Below, piece by piece: positions 1-11,235 of a DNA stretch of 64,000 nt (the stretch's first letter is position 1; the number at the start of each line of letters is the position of its first letter). Both the position numbers and the translations under genes were made by a program. The DNA comes from Siphonodentalium dalli (taxonomy: Eukaryota; Mollusca; Scaphopoda; Gadilida; Siphonodentaliidae), in NCBI GenBank assembly GCA_032622095.1, contig CP136061.1, positions 171,437,107 through 171,501,106 on the forward strand. Direction: 5' to 3'. The notes below the pieces were generated by a model. It did not search any database. It was given only the letters and a program-made list of their open reading frames with translations, and had not been told where the DNA came from.

Positions 1-231
1 AAAATGAAGGGCACACTGCTTTTATGCGGATCTTCATTGATTGTCATAAGTCCCATGTGACAATTCCTGGTAGTCTGTTTGTGAATGGTCACACCAACAG
101 CATCAACAGGAAGAACGACAATCGAGACGGATCGATGTTTTTATTTATTCAAAGTGTTCACAAGGCAGCCGACTACAATTGTAGATAGTCTTTACATTCG
201 TGGCATATACAAGGCACATAGCACTATTTAA

Positions 232-747
232 AGGCACGGGTGGCGTTCGATGCAGAAATATTCATATTTGTTCAGATCGCCACCAACAGAAGGAAAATAA
301 CAAACTATACAGTTCTGTTCATATGCCAATCATACTCAGGGCGTAAATAGTATGTTGTCGTCAAGACGTACAATGGTGTATGTATACAAGAGCCTGACCG
401 TGTTACAAACGCCGTGCTTCTGTTTACATAACACAGTACAATTTTATTGATTAATCACACACATATGATATAAACGCTCTTTATTATCTCCATATCAGAA
501 AAACAGTAACAAATAACGCTCTTTATGTTTACCATATTGGGTCTAAACAAAAGCCAAGAAACGTGACTTTTTTTCTTTTGTTTACACAACAAGGGAAAAA
601 ATTGCCAATCACATACTGTTTATGCCAGATTTCATATTGGTATAAGAACAAATTCTGTCTATATTTTACTATTCTTTCTGTTTATGGCGGTTTTTGATGG
701 ATGTGAATATTTTAACAGCATACAATCCGCCAATGCCGCCCGTGTCT
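232..747 (+). mobile_element. TTAA-flanked MITE-like module A in U0
   Basis: Flanked by TTAA at 228-231 and 748-751. The left end is AGGCACGGGTGGC and the right end, read inward, is AGACACGGGCGGC, giving imperfect TIRs. It carries an intact pair of ACGCTCTTTAT motifs 42 bp apart. No coding capacity. Confidence 0.8.
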
Positions 748-1187
748 TTAATGACTAACCACAGATTAAATTCCATAATAAAATTTATCCATACTCTATC
801 CATACCTTCGTCTGCGTTTGGATCGAAATAGTATGAACACTCTCAAACGTAAAGAGCAACTAACTTTCATGGACAAGAATCTTAGTCTTTAAAAGGTCTC
901 ATCATTTACATAAAACCGTTTTGCGACTGACCTGTACACAAGTCCGCATACTGGAACACGACGGAGCTTTCGGAAATGTATTTGCGTTTTGTCATATATT
1001 TTATACATGCGGCGATATAATGCGATAAATAAACAGGAAACACTGACTAATCCACGCGTGCTATATCGAAGTGGTGGATATGTAATTTACACCATTAGGG
1101 CGACATATATGTTTAGCCAAAATGCCAGGTAACTGTAATACTTTATTTCTTCATGAGTGGCACCGGCGATTTTTGTAATGATAATGA

Positions 1188-1629
1188 TAAACAGAAAAAC
1201 ATTAAAACGCATAGAGTTTCATTCATATAAACCATGACCATCGCGTAAACAGCATGTTATCATAAAGACCTACTATATTTTACCTAAGCAAGAGCCTGAT
1301 TGTGTTACAGAAGACAGCACAATGCTATTGGCTAACCACACACAAATGGCATAAACGCTCTTTATAAGTTGCATATCAGGAATTCACCAACAAAGAACGC
1401 TCTTTATGTTTACCATCATAATATAAACAAACACCAGAAAAGTAACGTTTTATGCTCTTGTTTACATAACAGTAGTCAAATATATGACAATAACATACTG
1501 TTTATGCGATATTTCTTATTTGTATACGGACAAAGTCTGTCTACATTTTGATGTTCTTTCTGTTTGTGGCGGTTTTTGACGGGTGGAAATATTTTCACAG
1601 GATACCAACCGCCAAGGCCAACCGTACCT
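1188..1629 (+). mobile_element. Left-truncated module B in U0
   Basis: The right end (..AACCGTACCT followed by TTAA at 1630-1633) matches full module B copies. The left ~65 bp, including the left TIR and TTAA, are deleted, with the join inside aatgataatgataaacag. U4 has a very similar break. Confidence 0.75.
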
Positions 1630-1865
1630 TTAAGGATTGGTTCAACCTAACGTTGGCAAGATATATACCACTATACCGTTCTAAACGGATACATTAAATA
1701 TATACTAGAACTTGCATGTACACTGAACCTCCATTAGGACGACATATATACTATAGTGCTTATGTGTCTCCCTGATGTCAGATTAGCACATACAAACGCA
1801 GGCGATTCTACTGAACATGATAGCTTGTCTCATTTTCACTTACTATTCGCGTATATATATATATA

Positions 1866-2608
1866 CTAGAAGGTGACCCGACTTCGTCCGGGCTTTGACC
1901 TTGAATTGTCCATTTTGAAGGTCAAGGTCAAGTGGGGTCACGATTTGACCAGTCCAAAAATGCCCGTCGAAATCCATCCGGTTTTACCCGATTTGACCTT
2001 GAATTGATCATTTTGAAGGTCAAGGTCTGGTCGGGGTCACGACTGGACCCGTCCAAAACAATCAGTGGACAAAAGTAACCCCACGTATCAAATTTCGTCG
2101 AAATCCCATCAAAATTGGCGATTTGACCTTGAAGTTACCCGATTTCAAGGCAAATGAATATGCTTATGAGACTCGCCATAAGAAAGTACTCCCACATACC
2201 AAGTTTCATCGAAATCCCGTGATATTCGGGAGTTTGACCTTGAAATGACCCGATGTCAAGGTCACGTCGCACGGACAAATTAATATTTTCGCCCCACTAA
2301 TATAATTAGTCAGTGTTTCCTGTTTATTTATCGCATTATATCGCCGCATGTATAAAATATATGACAAAACGCAAATACATTTCCGAAAGCTCCGTCGTGT
2401 TCCAGTATGCGGACTTGTGTACAGGTCAGTCGCAAAACGGTTTTATGTAAATGATGAGACCTAATGTTCGCCCCCGGCCGAAAATACCCCCATATACCAA
2501 GTTTCATCGAAATCGGGTGGGCCGTTTTCGAGTTCATCGCGAACACACAGACACACAGACACACAGACAGACACACAGACACACAGATCTTCCAAAATAT
2601 ATAATAGA
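1866..2608 (-). mobile_element. Non-autonomous Helitron-like element M1
   Basis: Read on the minus strand it starts TCTATTATATATTTTGG, carries a (TGTG/TGTC)-rich microsatellite, and ends with hairpin GCCCGGACGAAGTCGGG, then TCACCTT and CTAG. The TC start, the GC-rich hairpin ~10 nt before the end and a CTRR-type terminus are the hallmarks of Helitrons. The flanking bases are A and T, and the empty site is the (TA)n junction seen intact between other units. Inside are degenerate 131-bp repeats (tgaccttgaa/aaggtca) and an inverted captured piece of satellite (2305-2461). No Rep/helicase gene, so it needs a partner in trans. Confidence 0.85.
2305..2461 (-). repeat. Satellite fragment captured inside Helitron M1
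   Basis: This 157-bp stretch is the reverse complement of satellite positions 894-1051 (type II form, running from aggtctcatcatttac to cactgactaat). It is the only satellite-derived piece in the element and lies opposite to the surrounding array. The same insert occurs in M2. Confidence 0.88.
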
Positions 2609-3284
2609 TAGGTAGAACATATACCGGTGCTGTGCTGAGTTAAAACGTTGCATGCCACAATGAAGCGATGTACATTTAAGCAATCCGCATTAGGGCAACA
2701 TATACGCATTTTATATTTGTCTCCCTAATATTAGGTTACTACATGCAGCAAAGAACGAATCCGATTTAACAATATTTCTCGAATGGGAGGATTATTCTTG
2801 TATTTGTATATAGCCTATACATATATCGTCAATATGGAGAGCTGAAAATATTCATAATTTATTTAAACAATATACGTATTTCCTTTTGACATTTATTAGG
2901 GAGACACATACACTATTGTATATATTTCCCCCTATTGCTATGGTATTCTAATGTCACGCTAAAGTCAACACAGTGTAAACTCAGTGACATGAACTCGAAC
3001 ATGTGTCATATTAATTAATTTCATAAATTTTAGCAGGATATTCACATTGGAAGTATCAAAATGAAGGGCACACTGCTTTTATGCGGATCTCCATTTATTG
3101 TCATAACTTCCGTGTGACAATTCCTGGTAGTCTTTGAATGGTCACACCAACAGCATCAACACGAAGAACGACAATCTAGACAGATCGATGGTTTTTTTTA
3201 TTCAAAGTGTTCACACGGCAGCCGACTACAATTGTAGATAGTCCTTACATTCGTAGTATATACAAGGCACAAAGCACCATTTAA

Positions 3285-3806
3285 AGGCACGGGTGGCATT
3301 CGATGCAAAAATATTCATATTTGTTCAGATCGCCAACAACAGAAGGAAAATAAAAAACTATACAGTTCTGTTCATATGCCAAACATAATTAGGGCGTAAA
3401 TAGTATGTTGTTGTCAAGACGTACAATGGTGTACCGGTACGTATACAATAGCCTGATCGTGTTACAAACGCCGTGCTTCTGTTTACATAACACAGCACAA
3501 TTCTATTGGTTAATCACACACAAATGTTATAAACGCAATTTATTATCTCCATATCAGAAAAACAGTAACAAATAACGCTCTTTATGTTTACCATATCGGG
3601 TCTAAACAAAAGCCAAGAAACGTGTCTTTTTTGCTTTTGTTTACATAACAAGGGAAAACATTGACAATCACATACTGTTTATGCCAGATTTCAGATTGGT
3701 ATAAGAACAAAGTCTGTCTATATTTTACTATTCTTTATGTTTATAACGGTTTCTGATGGAGGTGAATATTTTAACAAAATACCCTCCGCCAATGCCGCCC
3801 GTATCT
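3285..3806 (+). mobile_element. TTAA MITE-like module A in U1
   Basis: TTAA at 3281-3284 and 3807-3810. Left TIR AGGCACGGGTGGCATTCG, right TIR (inverted) AGATACGGGCGGCATTGG, 14 of 18 bases identical. The first 11-mer of the pair is mutated to ACGCAATTTAT, as in the other type I units. Confidence 0.85.
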
Positions 3807-4369
3807 TTAATGACTGACCACAGATTAAATTCCATAATAAAATTAAAGATTTCTTAGATCAAGACTTCAGTGTCTCCAGTAAGTGGAAGAAATAGCTGCA
3901 AGTGCACTAAGGTGGGTATCATGTGTATCAATTCAACAGATTGTTTTGAAACAGCAACACTCTATCCATATCTTCGTCTGCGTTTGGATCGAAATAGTAT
4001 GAACACTCTCAAACGAAAAGAGCAACTAACTTTCATGGACAAGAATCTTAGTCTTTAAAAGATACTATCATTTACATAAAATCGTTTTGCGACTGACCTG
4101 TACAACAAGTCCGCATACTGGAACACGACGGAGCTTTCGGAAATGTATTTGCGTTTTGTCATATATTTTATACATGCGGCGATATAAAGCGATAAATAAA
4201 CAGGAAACAGTGACTAATCCACGCATGCTATATTGAAATGGTGGATATGTACTTTACACCATTAGGGCGACATATATGTTTAGCCAAAATGCCAGGTAAC
4301 TGTAATACTTTATTTCTTCATGAGTGGCACCCGCGATTTTTGTAATGATAATGTCGGCTCGAGCTTTAA

Positions 4370-4862
4370 AGGCACGCGAGGCCTTAATTGTCGAAAAATT
4401 CATATTTGTTCCAAACACCGTAAACAGAAAAACATTAAAACGCATAGAGTTTCGTTCATATAAACCATGACCATCGCGTAAACAGCATGTTATCATAAAG
4501 ACCTACTATATTTTACCTAAGCAAGAGCCTGATTGTGTTACAGAAGACAGCACAATGCTACTGGCTAACCACACACAAATGGCATAAACGCTCTTTATAA
4601 GTTCCATATCAGGAATTCACCAACAAAGAACGCTTTTTATGTTTACCATCATAATATAAACAAACACCAGAAAAGTAACTTTTTATGCTCTTGTTTACAT
4701 AACAGTAGTCAAACATAAGACAATAACATACTGTTTATGCGATATTTCTTATTTGTATACGTACAAAGTCTGTTTACATTTTGATGTTCTTTCTGTTTGT
4801 GGCGGTTTTTGACGGGTGGAAATATTTTCACAGGATACCAACCGCCAAGGCCAACCGTACCT
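4370..4862 (+). mobile_element. TTAA MITE-like module B in U1
   Basis: TTAA at 4366-4369 and 4863-4866. Left TIR AGGCACGCGAGGCCTT, inverted right TIR AGGTACGGTTGGCCTT, 12 of 16 identical. The interior aligns in order with module A (ttcatatttgtt, agcctgat-gtgttaca, tccatatcag, atgtttaccat, catactgtttatgc, gaatattttaaca-like blocks), so A and B are diverged members of one family. The second 11-mer is mutated (ACGCTTTTTAT). Confidence 0.87.
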
Positions 4863-5100
4863 TTAAGGATTGGTTCAACCTAACGTTGGCAAGATATATA
4901 CCACTATACCGTTCTAAACTGATACATTAAATATATACTAGAACTTGCATGTACACTGAACCTCCATTAGGACGACATATATACTATAGTGCTTATATGT
5001 CTCCCTGATGTCAGATTAGCACATACAAACGCAGGCGATTCTACTGAACATGATAGCTTGTCTCATTTTCACTTACTATTCGCGTATATATATATATATA

Positions 5101-5474
5101 GGTAGAACATATACCGGTGCTGTGCTGAGTTAAAACGTTGCATGCCACAATGAAGCGATGGACATTTAAGCAATCCGCATTAGGGCGACATATACGCATT
5201 TTATATGTGTCTCCCTAATATTAGGTTACTACATGCAGCAAAGAACGAATCCGATTTAACAATATTTCTCGAATGGGAGGATGATTCTTGAATTTGTATA
5301 TACCCTATACATATATCGTTAATATGGAGAGCTGAACAATGTTCAAAATTTATTAAAACAATATACGTATTTGCTTTTGACATTTCTTTGGGCGACACAT
5401 ACACTATTGTATATATGTCCCCCTATTGCTATGGTATTCTAATGTCACGCTAAAGTCAACACAGTGTAAACTCA
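5101..5474 (+). repeat. Satellite unit U2, left part
   Basis: The start of a type I unit up to actca, interrupted in the segment after hairpin P2 by the TIR composite at 5475-8457. It continues at 8458. Without the insert the unit would be about 2.48 kb. Confidence 0.93.
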
Positions 5475-6127
5475 GTGACACTCCACAGTTTCGAATGATC
5501 AGTAGGGGTGATTTTATAGATATAAAGTGCTAGTGGTTTCTGGCACCATTCATGTTCATGTGGTATGTATATTGAGACAAGGTGGGATATGAATTTGTGT
5601 AATTTTAGAAGGTGTTCTAGACTGATGAAAAAATTAAGTGCAAGTGACCTTGACCCCACCCATAGACAGCAGTAGCGTTTTCTGCGAAACAGTGGCTCTA
5701 GATACTGGGTCAATTTTTTAGCACTCAAAATTTGTCATCTGCATTAAAAATTGATTTTCTGGAAAATTCAACGGCGAAAGTTTGAAATTTTTTCACATTG
5801 ATGTTGGAAGCCAGAGGCCTTTAAACCAACAAAGGTGACCATGCTTGAAAAAATCTGGTATTCGTGCCTCTTGGGTATGAAAATGCAATATTTTGGTCAT
5901 TTTTTTAATAAAAATCATATATTCGATCAAAATATCAAGGGCCATAACTCTTGATAGCCCATATATTATGGAAATTATGTATCAAATTCTGAATGCCTAT
6001 TCTGTACTAATTTCAGGCATATATATATTGTCTATATGGTTTGGGATCATAATCCAGATAAATTTCAATGAATCTATGGACCCCCTATTTCTGGGCCCAT
6101 ACCTGTGTTGAAACTGTGGAGTGTCAC
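5475..6127. mobile_element. 653-bp MITE-like core with perfect 18-bp TIRs
   Basis: It begins GTGACACTCCACAGTTTC and ends with the exact inverse at 6110-6127. It is AT-rich and non-coding. The short frames in it are shared with the second copy only because the DNA is duplicated. The superfamily is unknown. Confidence 0.8.
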
Positions 6128-7796
6128 CTTAAAGACCAGCAAATAGCACCATTATCATCTGTCAACTTGACAAATATTTACATTGAAAATCATTTTTAGC
6201 AAATCTGCTCAGTTAGAAGGAACATTTTATGTTAAATACACCATTCTTCTATGGATATTCCAATACAGGTGGCCTTTAGACATATAAATTGGTGGGGATA
6301 TGGAGTCTTGGAGCAGTGGGGGGGGGGGGGGGGGCGGTGGTTCATGTGTATTGTTATTGATGATTTTTTAGATGATGGGTACTTCGTCATGACATTCATG
6401 CTCCTTGAATCTTAGCTGAAAAGGCTGACATTGACATTACACAGTATACTAAAAGATTAGATATTCAGTATTTCTTATTCACAAGTGTGAAATATAATAA
6501 TTCAGGTTTCCCTGGACATATTTCACTTGACAACATATTGTTCATGTGATGTCATAACCTTGTATAGCTTTCCCTTAATGCTAAATAAGACTTGGAATTG
6601 TTTAACCCATGGTTTTGGGAGAGTATTAAAGATAGTAGTTGCATGAAATATTATGTTTTATTTTGATATCTGAGGAAGATATGCATCTCATAATATATTT
6701 TATACAACATTTTAGCATTTCAGACCTTTTTCAAGCTATAAATGATGGTTGAATATATACATTTTGTCACTACGTCAAGCATAACGTCATTGGGTTCTGA
6801 AAGACCCAAAAGAGGTGAAATCATGGGGTGCATGTAAATCCCCACCCAACCTTGCTGCCTGTGATTGCAATAACGCATGGGGTGTAATATATCATTTTAA
6901 GCGGTATAATGCAGAAAATATGGAGGTGTGGTCCATATTAAAGATTAGTGAAATTTCATTCCCCTTAAAGACCAGCAAATAGCACCATTATCATCTGTCA
7001 ACTTGACAAATATTTACATTGAAAATCATTTTTAGCAAATCTGCTCAGTTAGAAGGAACATTTTATGTTAAATACACCATTCTTCTATGGATATTCCAAT
7101 ACAGGTGGCCTTTAGACATATAAATTGGTGGGGATATGGAGTCTTGGAGCAGTGGGGGGGGGGGGGGGGCGGTGGTTCATGTGTATTGTTATTGATGATT
7201 TTTTAGATGATGGGTACTTCGTCATGACATTCATGCTCCTTGAATCTTAGCTGAAAAGGCTGACATTGACATTACACAGTATACTAAAAGATTAGATATT
7301 CAGTATTTCTTATTCACAAGTGTGAAATATAATAATTCAGGTTTCCCTGGACATATTTCACTTGACAACATATTGTTCATGTGATGTCATAACCTTGTAT
7401 AGCTTTCCCTTAATGCTAAATAAGACTTGGAATTGTTTAACCCATGGTTTTGGGAGAGTATTAAAGATAGTAGTTGCATGAAATATTATGTTTTATTTTG
7501 ATATCTGAGGAAGATATGCATCTCATAATATATTTTATACAACATTTTAGCATTTCAGACCTTTTTCAAGCTATAAATGATGGTTGAATATATACATTTT
7601 GTCACTACGTCAAGCATAACGTCATTGGGTTCTGAAAGACCCAAAAGAGGTGAAATCATGGGGGTGCATGTAAATCCCCACCCAATCTTGCTGCCTGTGA
7701 TTGCAATAACGCATGGGGTGTAATATATCATTTTAAGCGGTATAATGCAGAAAATATGGAGGTGTGGTCCATATTAAAGATTAGTGAAATTGCTAA
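6128..7796. repeat. Tandem duplication of an 836-bp block (B-B')
   Basis: cttaaagaccagcaaatag starts at 6128 and again at 6964, and both copies run to gattagtgaaatt. The copies differ at a few bases, such as cccaacc versus cccaatc. Each holds a poly-G run (6318-6334 and 7154-7169). B contains aacccatggttttgggag internally; the same string follows B' at the join to A', which suggests template switching. Confidence 0.9.
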
Positions 7797-8746
7797 CCCA
7801 TGGTTTTGGGAGTTTTTGTATAACAAATTCGAATGATCAGTAGGGGTGATTTTATAGATATAAAGTGCTAGTGGTTTCTGGCACCATTCATGTGGTATGT
7901 ATATTGAGACAAGGTGGGATATGAATTTGTGTAATTTTAGAAGGTGTTCTAGACTGATGAAAAAATTAAGTGCAAGTGACCTTGACCCCACCCATAGACA
8001 GCAGTAGCGTTTTCTGCGAAACAGTGGCTCTAGATACTGGGTCAATTTTTTAGCACTCAAAATTTGTCATCTGCATTAAAAATTGATTTTCTGGAAAATT
8101 CAACGGCGAAAGTTTGAAATTTTTTCACATTGATGTTGGAAGCCAGAGGCCTTTAAACCAACAAAGGTGACCATGCTTGAAAAAATCTGGTATTCGTGCC
8201 TCTTGGGTATGAAAATGCAATATTTTGGTCATTTTTTTAATAAAAATCATATATTCGATCAAAATATCAAGGGCCATAACTCTTGATAGCCCATATATTA
8301 TGGAAATTATGTATCAAATTCTGAATGCCTATTCTGTACTAATTTCAGGCATATATATATTGTCTATATGGTTTGGGATCATAATCCAGATAAATTTCAA
8401 TGAATCTATGGGCCCCCTATTTCTGGGCCCATACCTGTTGAAACTGTGGAGTGTCACCGAACATGTGTCATATTAATTAATTTAATAAATTTTAGCAGGA
8501 TATTCACATTGGAAGTATCAAAATGAAGGGCACACTGCTTTTATGCGGATCTCCATTTATTGTCATAACTTCCATGTGACAATTCCTGGTAGTCTTTGAA
8601 TGGTCACACCAACAGCATCAACACGAAGAACGACAATCTAGACAGATCGATGGTTTTTTTTATTCAAAGTGTTCACACGGCAGCCGACTACAATTGTAGA
8701 TAGTCCTTACATTCGTGGTATATACAAGGCACAAAGCACCATTTAA

Positions 8747-9262
8747 AGGCACGGGTGGCATTCGATGCAGAAATATTCATATTTGTTCAGATCGCCAACA
8801 ACAGAAGGAAAATAAAAAACTATACAGTTCTGTTCATATGCCAAACATAATTAGGGCGTAAATAGTATGTTGTTGTCAAGACGTACAATGGTGTACGTAA
8901 ACAATAGCCTGATCGTGTTACAAACGCCGTGCTTCTGTTTACATAACACATCACAATTCTATTGGTTAATCACACACAAATGATATAAACGCAATTTATT
9001 ATCTCCATATCAGAAAAACAGTAACAAATAACGCTCTTTATGTTTACCATATCGGGTCTAAACAAAAGCCAAGAAACGTGTCTTTTTTGCTTTTGTTTAC
9101 ATAACAAGGGAAAACATTGACAATCACATACTGTTTATGCCAGATTTCAGAATGGTATAAGAACAAGGTCTGTCTATATTTTACTATTCTTTATGTTTAT
9201 AACGGTTTCTGGTGGAGGTGAATATTTTAACAAAATACCCTCCGCCAATGCCGCCCGTATCT
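8747..9262 (+). mobile_element. TTAA MITE-like module A in U2
   Basis: 516 bp between TTAA 8743-8746 and 9263-9266, with the same imperfect TIRs as in U1. Non-coding. Confidence 0.83.
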
Positions 9263-9825
9263 TTAATGACTGACCACAGATTAAATTCCATAATAAAATT
9301 AAAGATTTCTTAGATCAAGACTTCAGTGTCTCCAGTAAGTGGAAGAAATAGCTGCAAGTGCACTAAGGTGTGTATCATGTGTATCAATTCAACAGATTGT
9401 TTTGAAACAGCAACACTCTATCCATATCTTCGTCTGCGTTTGGATCGAAATAGTATGAACACTCTCAAACGAAAAGAGCAACTAACTTTCATGGACAAGA
9501 ATCTTAGTCTTTAAAAGATACTATCATTTACATAAAATCGTTTTGCGACTGACCTGTACAACAAGTCCGCATACTGGAACACGACGGAGCTTTCGGAAAT
9601 GTATTTGCATTTTGTCATATATTTTATGCATGCGGCGATATAAAGCGATAAATAAACAGGAAACAGTGACTAATCCACGCATGCTATATTGAAATGGTGG
9701 ATATGTACTTTACACCATTAGGGCGACATATATGTTTAGCCAAAATGCCAGGTAACTGTAATACTTTATTTCTTCATGAGTGGCACCCGCGATTTTTGTA
9801 ATGATAATGTCGGCTCGAGCTTTAA

Positions 9826-10318
9826 AGGCACGCGAGACCTTAATTGTCGAAAAATTCATATTTGTTCCAAACACCGTAAACAGAAAAACATTAAAACGCA
9901 TAGAGTTTCGTTCATATAAACCATGACCATCGCGTAAACAGCATGTTATCATAAAGACCTACTATATTTTACCTAAGCAAGAGCCTGATTGTGTTACAGA
10001 AGACAGCACAATGCTACTGGCTAACCACACACAAATGGCATAAACGCTCTTTATAAGTTCCATATCAGGAATTCACCAACAAAGAACGCTCTTTATGTTT
10101 ACCATCATAATATAAACAAACACCAGAAAAGTAACTTTGTATGCTCTTGTTTACATAACAGTAGTCAAACATAAGACAATAACATACTGTTTATGCGATA
10201 TTTCTTATTTGTATACGTACAAAGTCTGTTTACATTTTGATGTTCTTTCTGTTTGTGGCGGTTTTTGACGGGTGGAAATATTTTCACAGGATACCAACCG
10301 CCAAGGCCAACCGTACCT
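9826..10318 (+). mobile_element. TTAA MITE-like module B in U2
   Basis: 493 bp between TTAA 9822-9825 and 10319-10322. Left end AGGCACGCGAGACCTT. Confidence 0.85.
10044..10096 (+). promoter_or_regulatory. Paired ACGCTCTTTAT motif, 42-bp spacing (example)
   Basis: Exact 11-mers start at 10044 and 10086 in module B. The 42-bp offset is close to four helical turns. The same arrangement occurs in other B modules and in type II A modules. The function is unknown; it is labelled regulatory only because the geometry looks like a protein-binding pair. Confidence 0.5.
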
Positions 10319-11235
10319 TTAAGGATTGGTTCAACCTAACGTTGGCAAGATATATACCACTATACCGTTCTAAACTGATACATTAAATATATATTAGAAC
10401 TTGCATGTACACTGAACCTCCATTAGGACGACATATATACTATAGTGCTTATATGTCTCCCTGATGTCAGATTAGCACATACAAACGCAGGCGATTCTAC
10501 TGACCATGATAGCTTGTCTCATTTTCACTTACTATTCGCGTATATATATATATATATATAGGTAGAACATATACCGGTGCTGTGCTGAGTTAAAACGTTG
10601 CATGCCACAATGAAACGATGGACATTTAAGCAATCTGCATTAGGGCGACATATACGCATTTGATATGTGTCACCCTAATATTAGGTTACTACATGCAGCA
10701 AAGAACGAATCCGATTTAACAATATTTCTCGAATGGGAGGATGATTCTTGAATTTGTATATACCCTATACATATATCGTTAATATGGAGAGCTGAACAAT
10801 GTTCAAAATTTATTAAAACAATATACGTATTTGCTTTTGACATTTCTTTGGGCGACACATACACTATTGTATATATGTCCCCCTATTGCTATGGTATTCT
10901 AATGTCACGCTAAAGTCAACACAGTGTAAACTCAGTGACAGGAACGCGAACATGTGTCATATTAATTAATTTAATAAATTTTAGCAGGATATTCACATTG
11001 GAAGTATCAAAATGAAGGGCACACTGCTTTTATGCGGATCTCCATTTATTGTCATAACTTCCATGTGACAATTCCTGGTAGTCTTTGAATGGTCACACCA
11101 ACAGCATCAACACGAAGAACGACAATCTAGACAGATCGATGGTTTTTTTTATTCAAAGTGTTCACACGGCAGCCGACTACAATTGTAGATAGTCCTTACA
11201 TTCGTGGTATATACAAGGCACAAAGCACCATTTAA

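Larger units (their letters stand above)
1..1865 (+). repeat. 2.5-kb satellite unit U0 (partial, type II)
   Basis: This unit is cut by the window edge, so its first ~440 bp are missing. It is a type II variant, recognisable by cgtggcatatac and by module A ending in CCCGTGTCTTTAA. The strip between modules A and B is shortened, lacking the stretch that other units carry before tatccatac. Module B has lost its left end. The unit ends in (TA)n at about 1853-1865, where a Helitron-like element begins. It is nearly identical to U4 (13.5-15.3 kb), including the same deletions and the same following Helitron, so U0 and U4 are products of one higher-order duplication. Confidence 0.93.
2609..5100 (+). 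repeat. 2.5-kb satellite unit U1 (full, type I)
   Basis: A complete unit of 2,492 bp from ggtagaacatataccgg to the terminal (TA)n. The order is: hairpins P1 and P2, linker, module A, linker with the conserved tct-cca-gta strip, a half-site ATTAGGGCGACATATA, module B, hairpin P3, (TA)n. It serves as a reference unit. A 6-bp insertion (gtaccggtacgtat) makes its module A 522 bp. Confidence 0.95.
5475..8457. mobile_element. Composite insertion with 18-bp TIRs (layout A-B-B'-A')
   Basis: The outer ends are GTGACACTCCACAGTTTC (5475-5492) and its perfect inverse (8440-8457). The interior is A (5475-6127, with TIRs at both ends), B (6128-6963), B' (6964 to about 7796) and A' (about 7825-8457, lacking its left TIR). 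A/A' and B/B' are nearly identical and all in the same direction. The target satellite reads gtgacaggaacgcgaacatg in empty units; after the insert only cgaacatg resumes, so the left TIR overlaps target gtgaca and no clean target duplication is visible. No transposase ORF. Confidence 0.85.
8458..10560 (+). repeat. Satellite unit U2, right part
   Basis: The satellite resumes at cgaacatgtgtcatattaat and runs through module A, the linker, module B and hairpin P3 to (TA)n ending at 10560. Confidence 0.94.

Noticed and set aside
1866-2608. M1-type elements as SINEs or TIR MITEs
   Set aside because: They have no tRNA-like head and no terminal inverted repeats. TC and CTAG ends with a 3' hairpin and A/T flanks fit Helitrons better.
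3870-4058. 62-codon plus-strand frame repeated in many satellite units
   Set aside because: It recurs only because the units are near-identical DNA. Type II units have broken or shortened versions (for example U0, U4, U11), and there is no recognisable domain.
4254-4496. 80-codon minus-strand frame across the left end of module B
   Set aside because: It spans the module border, is absent where module B is missing, and looks like chance in repeated DNA.
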